Assembly (NCBI GenBank): GCA_009936795.1
Contig: JAACDM010000481.1
Location: forward strand, 1 to 38,732
DNA length: 38,732 bases
Reading direction: 5' to 3'
DNA from: Verrucomicrobiaceae bacterium
GTDB taxonomy: Bacteria; Verrucomicrobiota; Verrucomicrobiia; Verrucomicrobiales; DEV007
In this document: positions 34,694-38,732 of the stretch, piece after piece
Position numbering within the stretch: position 1 is the first letter of the stretch
How the letters are laid out: every line of letters starts with the position of its first letter
The notes under the pieces: model-generated
Told to the model about the DNA's origin: nothing
Seen by the model: only the letters and a program-made list of their open reading frames with translations
Database searches by the model: none
Program-made: the position numbers and the translations under genes

Positions 34694-36415
34694 ATGCCCA
34701 CACCAACGGAAGACAAGCCACTGCATAAGAACGAAGGCCTAAAGGTCGAGAGCAACTTCCTCCGGGGAACCATCCTCGAAGGACTCGCCGACGAATCTAC
34801 GGGTGCGATCTCTGATGCTGACACGCAGCTGACGAAGTTCCACGGAATTTACCAGCAGGATGACCGCGATCTCCGCAGGGAACGACGCAAAGCCAAGCAG
34901 GAGAAGGCGTTCTCCTTTATGATTCGCGTCCGCGTACCTGGAGGCGTCTGCTCTTCGAAACAGTGGCTGGAAATGGATGGTCTCGCCAGCGCTTACGCCA
35001 ATGAGACAATCAAGCTGACCACCCGACAAGCCTTCCAGTTTCACGGCGTGCTCAAAGGCAACTTGAAGCAAACCATCAAGGAGATCAATGAAACGTTGTT
35101 AGACACCCTTGCTGCTTGCGGGGATGTGAACCGCAATGTGATGTGCAACCCGAACCCCTATCAGTCCCATGTTCATGCCGAAGTGCAGAAGGTGACTGAG
35201 GCTATTAGCGATCATCTTTCCCCGCGCACGGGTGCTTATCACGAGATCTGGTTAGACAAAGAGAAGATCACCAAAGACCCAGAGCAAGAGGAGCCTCTCT
35301 ATGGGAAGACCTATTCACCACGTAAATTCAAGACTGTAGTCGCGGTGCCACCTAGCAATGATGTGGATATCTTTGCCCATGATCTCGGCTACATTGCGAT
35401 CATTGAAGACGACAAACTAGTCGGGTTCAATGTCACCGTCGGTGGCGGCATGGGAATGTCTCACAACAAAGAAGCCACATTCCCACGCCTGGCTCAAGTC
35501 CTGGGATTCTGCACGCCTGAGCAGGCTGTGGAGGTGGCCGAGAAGATTGTCATGGTCCAACGCGACCACGGCGACCGCACCGACCGTGCGCACGCTCGCT
35601 TGAAATACACGATCGAAGATCACGGACTCGATTGGTTCCGCGATCAAGTTGAGGAGCGTTTGGGCTACAAGTTAGGAGACGAGCGCGCCTTCACGTTTGA
35701 CCACAACGGTGATCGTTACGGTTGGAGAGAAGGCACTGATGGAAAGCACCACTACACGTTGTTCATCCAGAATGGCCGCGTGCTCGATACCGAAGAGATC
35801 AAGATGCGTACTGCCTTGCGCGAAATCGCCAAGATTCATGAAGGCGACTTCCGACTCACTGCGAACCAGAACCTGATCATCGGCGGCGTGGCTGCGGATG
35901 CCAAAGCAAAGATAGACGCTCTCCTCGCTGAATATGACCTAGACAAGAACAACCTCGGCAGTGCCTTGCGCCTGAATTCCATGGCTTGTGTGGCCTTACC
36001 AACTTGCGGTCTCGCTCTCGCTGAAAGCGAGCGCTACCTCCCTGATCTCGTGACTGAGTTAGATGGTGTAATCGAGGAAGCGGGACTGCGCGAGGACGCC
36101 CTCACCATTCGCATGACTGGCTGCCCGAACGGTTGCGCACGCCCTTACCTGGCAGAGATCGCCATGGTGGGTCGCGCCCCAGGCAAATACAACCTCTACC
36201 TCGGTGGTGGCTTTGTCGGCAATCGATTAAACAAGCTCTACAGAGAGTCCGTTAAGAGCGAGGAACTAAAGCCGATTCTTCAGCCCATGATCGAAAGCTA
36301 CGCGAAAGAACGTGAAGACGGCGAGCGCTTTGGTGACTTTGTAATTCGAAAAGGTATCATCAAGGAAACGACAGCTGGCAACAACTTCCACCAAAACCTC
36401 GGAGAGACCAAGTGA
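34694..36415 (+). CDS. cysI: Assimilatory sulfite reductase, hemoprotein subunit
   Basis: A 573-residue siroheme / [4Fe-4S] protein that reduces sulfite to sulfide with six electrons. Two ferredoxin-like half repeats and the siroheme-binding core are visible, including TTRQAFQFHGVLKGNLKQTI. The four cluster cysteines are Cys432, Cys438 (CVALPTC), Cys477 and Cys481 (CPNGC), the same pattern as in E. coli CysI. The flavoprotein partner CysJ is not in the window, so the electron donor may be ferredoxin or a CysJ encoded elsewhere. AAGGA lies 9 bases before the ATG. The stop overlaps the cysH start (TGATG). Confidence 0.95.
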   Translation: MPTPTEDKPLHKNEGLKVESNFLRGTILEGLADESTGAISDADTQLTKFHGIYQQDDRDLRRERRKAKQEKAFSFMIRVRVPGGVCSSKQWLEMDGLASAYANETIKLTTRQAFQFHGVLKGNLKQTIKEINETLLDTLAACGDVNRNVMCNPNPYQSHVHAEVQKVTEAISDHLSPRTGAYHEIWLDKEKITKDPEQEEPLYGKTYSPRKFKTVVAVPPSNDVDIFAHDLGYIAIIEDDKLVGFNVTVGGGMGMSHNKEATFPRLAQVLGFCTPEQAVEVAEKIVMVQRDHGDRTDRAHARLKYTIEDHGLDWFRDQVEERLGYKLGDERAFTFDHNGDRYGWREGTDGKHHYTLFIQNGRVLDTEEIKMRTALREIAKIHEGDFRLTANQNLIIGGVAADAKAKIDALLAEYDLDKNNLGSALRLNSMACVALPTCGLALAESERYLPDLVTELDGVIEEAGLREDALTIRMTGCPNGCARPYLAEIAMVGRAPGKYNLYLGGGFVGNRLNKLYRESVKSEELKPILQPMIESYAKEREDGERFGDFVIRKGIIKETTAGNNFHQNLGETK

Positions 36416-37146
36416 TGAATGCGCCCTTAGGGCAAGAGACAAGCCTAGCCGGCCGCATCAGTGCGAATTGGACGACCTTGTCAGCGGCAGAGCGTATTCG
36501 CTCCATTGCCGCCACACAGAGTGATGGACTCATCGCGACAACGAGTTTTGGCGCCCAGTCTGCAATCATGCTGCACTTGCTCAAAGAGAACGCTCCCGAG
36601 ATCCCTATCATCTTCATTGATACAGGCTATCTCTTTCCCGAAACCTACCAGTTTGCTGAACAACTCATCAAGACCTGGAACCTAGACATACGAACCTACC
36701 ACCCAACGTATAGCTCAGCGCGCCTGGAAGCCCTGTATGGCAAGCTATGGGAGCAAGGTGACAAAGGTGCTGAAAAATACGGCGTGATCACGAAGGTCGA
36801 GCCTATGGACCGGGCACTCAAGGACCTCGGAGCCACATCGTGGCTCAGTGGCCTTCGCCGCTCTCAATCCTCGTTTCGGGCTGGCCGCCACTACGCTGAG
36901 CAGCAGAAGGCCACACTCAAACTGTATCCGATTCTCGATTGGTCAGATGGCGAAGCTGCCGACTACATAAAGGAGCACGATCTTCCAAAGCACCCCCTGG
37001 TTAGGCAGGGCTACGTCTCCATTGGCGATTGGCACTCGACAAAGCCCATGACGGAAGGTATGACCGCCGAAGATACTCGTTTTGATGGAGCCAAGCGAGA
37101 ATGCGGGCTGCATCTTCCCTCCGAACAACAAGACTTTCAAATCTAA
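36415..37146 (+). CDS. cysH: Phosphoadenylyl-sulfate (PAPS) reductase
   Basis: About 243 residues. It reduces PAPS to sulfite using thioredoxin or glutaredoxin. Family motifs: TTSFGAQSAIMLHLL (PP-loop), FIDTGYLFPETYQF, SWLSGLRRSQS and the C-terminal redox motif KRECGLH. It has the single ECGLH cysteine but not the CC...CxxC set that holds a [4Fe-4S] cluster in APS reductases, so PAPS is the likely substrate. This agrees with an APS kinase gene at the window edge. Its ATG overlaps the cysI stop, and cysK follows 12 bases later. Confidence 0.94.
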   Translation: MNAPLGQETSLAGRISANWTTLSAAERIRSIAATQSDGLIATTSFGAQSAIMLHLLKENAPEIPIIFIDTGYLFPETYQFAEQLIKTWNLDIRTYHPTYSSARLEALYGKLWEQGDKGAEKYGVITKVEPMDRALKDLGATSWLSGLRRSQSSFRAGRHYAEQQKATLKLYPILDWSDGEAADYIKEHDLPKHPLVRQGYVSIGDWHSTKPMTEGMTAEDTRFDGAKRECGLHLPSEQQDFQI

Positions 37147-37158
37147 CACTCGCTCTCT

Positions 37159-38130
37159 ATGAAGATTGCCAACAACATCACCGGAACCATCGGAAACACG
37201 CCACTCATTCGCTTGAACAAAGTGACTGAAGGCGCAGATGCCGAGATCGTCATTAAAGCAGAATTCTTCAACCCACTCTTTAGTGTGAAGGACCGCATCG
37301 GCCTCGCCATGATCGAAGCAGGCGAGCGTGATGGCAGCATTAAAGACAATACTACTATCATCGAGCCAACCTCAGGCAACACGGGCATCGCACTGGCATT
37401 CGTTTGCCGCACCAAAGGTTACAGATGCATCCTGACAATGCCTGAAACAATGTCCGTGGAACGACGCGTATTGTTGCGCATGTTAGGTGCTGAAGTCGTG
37501 CTCACTCCAGGACCACGCGGTATGGGCGGTGCCATTCTAAAGGCAGAGATGCTCTCCCAAGAACTAGGTGACATGGCGTTCAATCCTCAGCAGTTCAATA
37601 ACCCGGCAAATCCCGAAGTACACCGTCGCACGACGGCAGAAGAAATTTGGGACGCGACTGAAGGCCGCATCGATGCCTTTGTTGCAGGAGTCGGCACCGG
37701 TGGCACCATTACCGGTGTATCTGAGGTACTCAAGACTCGCACTGACATGAAGACCATTGCTGTCGAACCCGAGGACAGCCCCGTCATTTCCGGCGGCAAG
37801 CCTGGTCCCCACAAGATTCAAGGCATCGGCGCCGGATTTATTCCTAACAATCTCAATAGGGACATCATCGATGATGTAGAACAAGTTACCAACGACGCGG
37901 CCTTCGCCATGGCGCGTCGTCTGGCTGAAGAAGAAGGTATTCCAGCCGGCATTTCTACGGGAGCCAACGTCGTCGCGGCCATCAACGTCGCTAAACGTTC
38001 CGATATGGCTGGCAAGCGCATCGTCGTCGTCGCCCCAAGCCCTACCGAACGCTATCTGAGCACCCCCCTAGCTGAAAGCGTCCGCGCCGAGGTCGCTGCA
38101 CTGCCTGTGTCGGAACTCCCTGCCGTTTAG
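37159..38130 (+). CDS. cysK: Cysteine synthase (O-acetylserine sulfhydrylase)
   Basis: A 323-residue PLP enzyme that makes cysteine from O-acetylserine and sulfide. The PLP lysine is in FSVKDRIG (Lys44), TSGNTG (71-76) binds the substrate carboxylate, and [16 protein letters not shown] binds the PLP phosphate. The C-terminal motif reads [12 protein letters not shown] where the family usually has PS-x-GERYLST. It closes the cysIHK run and its 3' end overlaps the convergent Rrf2 gene by 4 bases, so the two messages are antisense at their ends. Confidence 0.96.
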   Translation: MKIANNITGTIGNTPLIRLNKVTEGADAEIVIKAEFFNPLFSVKDRIGLAMIEAGERDGSIKDNTTIIEPTSGNTGIALAFVCRTKGYRCILTMPETMSVERRVLLRMLGAEVVLTPGPRGMGGAILKAEMLSQELGDMAFNPQQFNNPANPEVHRRTTAEEIWDATEGRIDAFVAGVGTGGTITGVSEVLKTRTDMKTIAVEPEDSPVISGGKPGPHKIQGIGAGFIPNNLNRDIIDDVEQVTNDAAFAMARRLAEEEGIPAGISTGANVVAAINVAKRSDMAGKRIVVVAPSPTERYLSTPLAESVRAEVAALPVSELPAV

Positions 38131-38540
38131 ATATGGTATTCTAACAAGCCTTCATTCGATATCATCTCCTGCAGCGTAATCGACGCCATCTTGGTTTCGA
38201 GATGCTCTGCTATCTCCATCCATATATCAGCCACACGCTCGCCCGACTCGCCTTTCCGATCGGAATCAATTCCCAAGACATCACCCTCTACAGCCCTAAC
38301 AATCGTGTCCATCGTGATTTCCGAAGGCGCCTTCGCCAAGCAATAGCCCCCCATCTTTCCGCGGCGGCTTTGTACGAGACCAGCACGCCGTAAATCATTC
38401 AGAATTTGTACAAGGAAGGTAGAAGAAATGGATTCCTTATCCGCCAAGTCATCGACCCGAAACACCTGATCACCCACGCAAGACTTCCCTAACTGGATCA
38501 TCGCCCGACAGGCATATTCAAGTTTCTGACTGACCTTCAC
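38127..38540 (-). CDS. Rrf2-family transcriptional regulator, CymR-like
   Basis: A 137-residue winged-helix Rrf2 protein. The N-terminal part [19 protein letters not shown] and the recognition region [20 protein letters not shown], followed by KMGGYCLAK, are typical. Between residues 85 and 110, where Fe-S members such as IscR carry three cysteines, there are none ([18 protein letters not shown]). It is therefore probably not a cluster sensor but a CymR-type regulator of cysteine metabolism. In Bacillus CymR works in complex with CysK, and here the gene lies tail to tail with cysK. It is divergent from cysC, with only 21 bases between the starts. Confidence 0.88.
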   Translation of the reverse strand: MKVSQKLEYACRAMIQLGKSCVGDQVFRVDDLADKESISSTFLVQILNDLRRAGLVQSRRGKMGGYCLAKAPSEITMDTIVRAVEGDVLGIDSDRKGESGERVADIWMEIAEHLETKMASITLQEMISNEGLLEYHI

Positions 38541-38561
38541 GCACTCTTTCTAACGCATTCC

Positions 38562-38732
38562 ATGAATGAATCCAACGCAAACATTCATACTGAGTTCCAT
38601 CGGTTGCTCGGCACGGAAGCGAAAGAAGCGCTGCTTCAGCAACGTGGCCTTGTTGTCTGGATGTATGGGATGTCCGGCAGCGGCAAGAGCACGCTCGCAG
38701 TCTCCTTGGAGCGACATTTCCATGAGCAAGGC
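38562..38732 (+). CDS. cysC: Adenylyl-sulfate (APS) kinase, 5' part (cut by window end)
   Basis: The first 57 codons of a gene running off the window. After a short N-terminal helix comes RGLVVWMYGMSGSGKSTLAV, the APS-kinase beta strand plus P-loop (GMSGSGKS, residues 36-43). APS kinase phosphorylates APS to PAPS, the substrate predicted for the CysH encoded upstream. Whether it is a separate CysC or a CysNC fusion cannot be seen here; the N-terminal position of the kinase motif argues for a stand-alone CysC. It starts 21 bases from the divergent Rrf2 gene. Confidence 0.85.
   Translation, partial: MNESNANIHTEFHRLLGTEAKEALLQQRGLVVWMYGMSGSGKSTLAVSLERHFHEQG

Noticed and set aside
4574-38130. 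Apparent rule that Leu TTA and CTA codons are followed by G
   Set aside because: A by-eye count in carB gave only about half of the codons followed by G, no more than a mild bias.
1-38732. CRISPR arrays, insertion sequences and transposases
   Set aside because: No regularly spaced repeats, terminal inverted repeats or transposase motifs were seen.

Overview
The window most likely comes from a member of the Verrucomicrobiota (PVC superphylum). Three things suggest this: a PSCyt1/DUF1549/DUF1553 gene followed directly by a Tat-exported DUF1501 gene, a set of secreted CotH, LamG and SGNH-hydrolase proteins, and a fur-argH-tatC-comF-accD-folC housekeeping run. This is inferred from gene content; no rRNA marker is present. 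Base composition is moderately GC-rich. Several genes lack an obvious Shine-Dalgarno sequence and some start with GTG or TTG.

Layout. (1) 38-1223, minus: an ECF sigma factor operon with two small membrane proteins; the sigma gene carries an in-frame TAG between regions 2 and 4. (2) 1319-2011, plus: a spermidine-synthase-like methyltransferase-fold protein. (3) 2015-3904, minus: a secreted double esterase (alpha/beta hydrolase fused to an SGNH hydrolase). (4) 4574-7762, plus: carB. (5) 7769-13879, minus: secreted or surface proteins, namely a CotH/lamin-tail protein, a Calx-beta-like protein and a LamG plus glycine-rich polymorphic-repeat protein broken by three frameshifts and a stop. (6) 13920-22135, minus: a pentapeptide-repeat protein, then the tightly packed run fur, argH, tatC, a zinc-ribbon membrane protein, comF, accD and folC, with an SRP RNA just upstream of fur. 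(7) 22571-24385, plus: two paralogous membrane-anchored coiled-coil proteins and a tiny lipoprotein, closed by a terminator. (8) 24468-26176: a DUF2237 protein, a helix-turn-helix protein resembling phage CII regulators, and a secreted Ala-rich protein with its own terminator. (9) 26346-28935, plus: an XPB-type helicase overlapping a Bax1/DUF790 nuclease gene. (10) 28937-30390, minus: a DUF3472 protein and a decayed remnant. (11) 30526-33833, plus: the DUF1549/DUF1553 and DUF1501 pair. (12) 33849-34586, minus: an outer-membrane-like gene with two in-frame stops after its signal peptide. (13) 34694-38732: assimilatory sulfate reduction and cysteine synthesis (cysI, cysH, cysK), a convergent Rrf2 regulator and the start of cysC at the window edge.

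How the genes work together. The cys block is coherent: cysC makes PAPS, a PAPS-type cysH reduces it, cysI reduces sulfite to sulfide and cysK makes cysteine. A cluster-free Rrf2 regulator next to cysK and an 8-bp inverted repeat before cysI suggest CymR-like control. tatC in region 6 would export the DUF1501 protein of region 11. XPB and Bax1 form a likely DNA-repair helicase-nuclease pair. Three envelope or signalling genes are interrupted while the core metabolic genes are intact, so either accessory genes are decaying or these are sequence errors that need checking.
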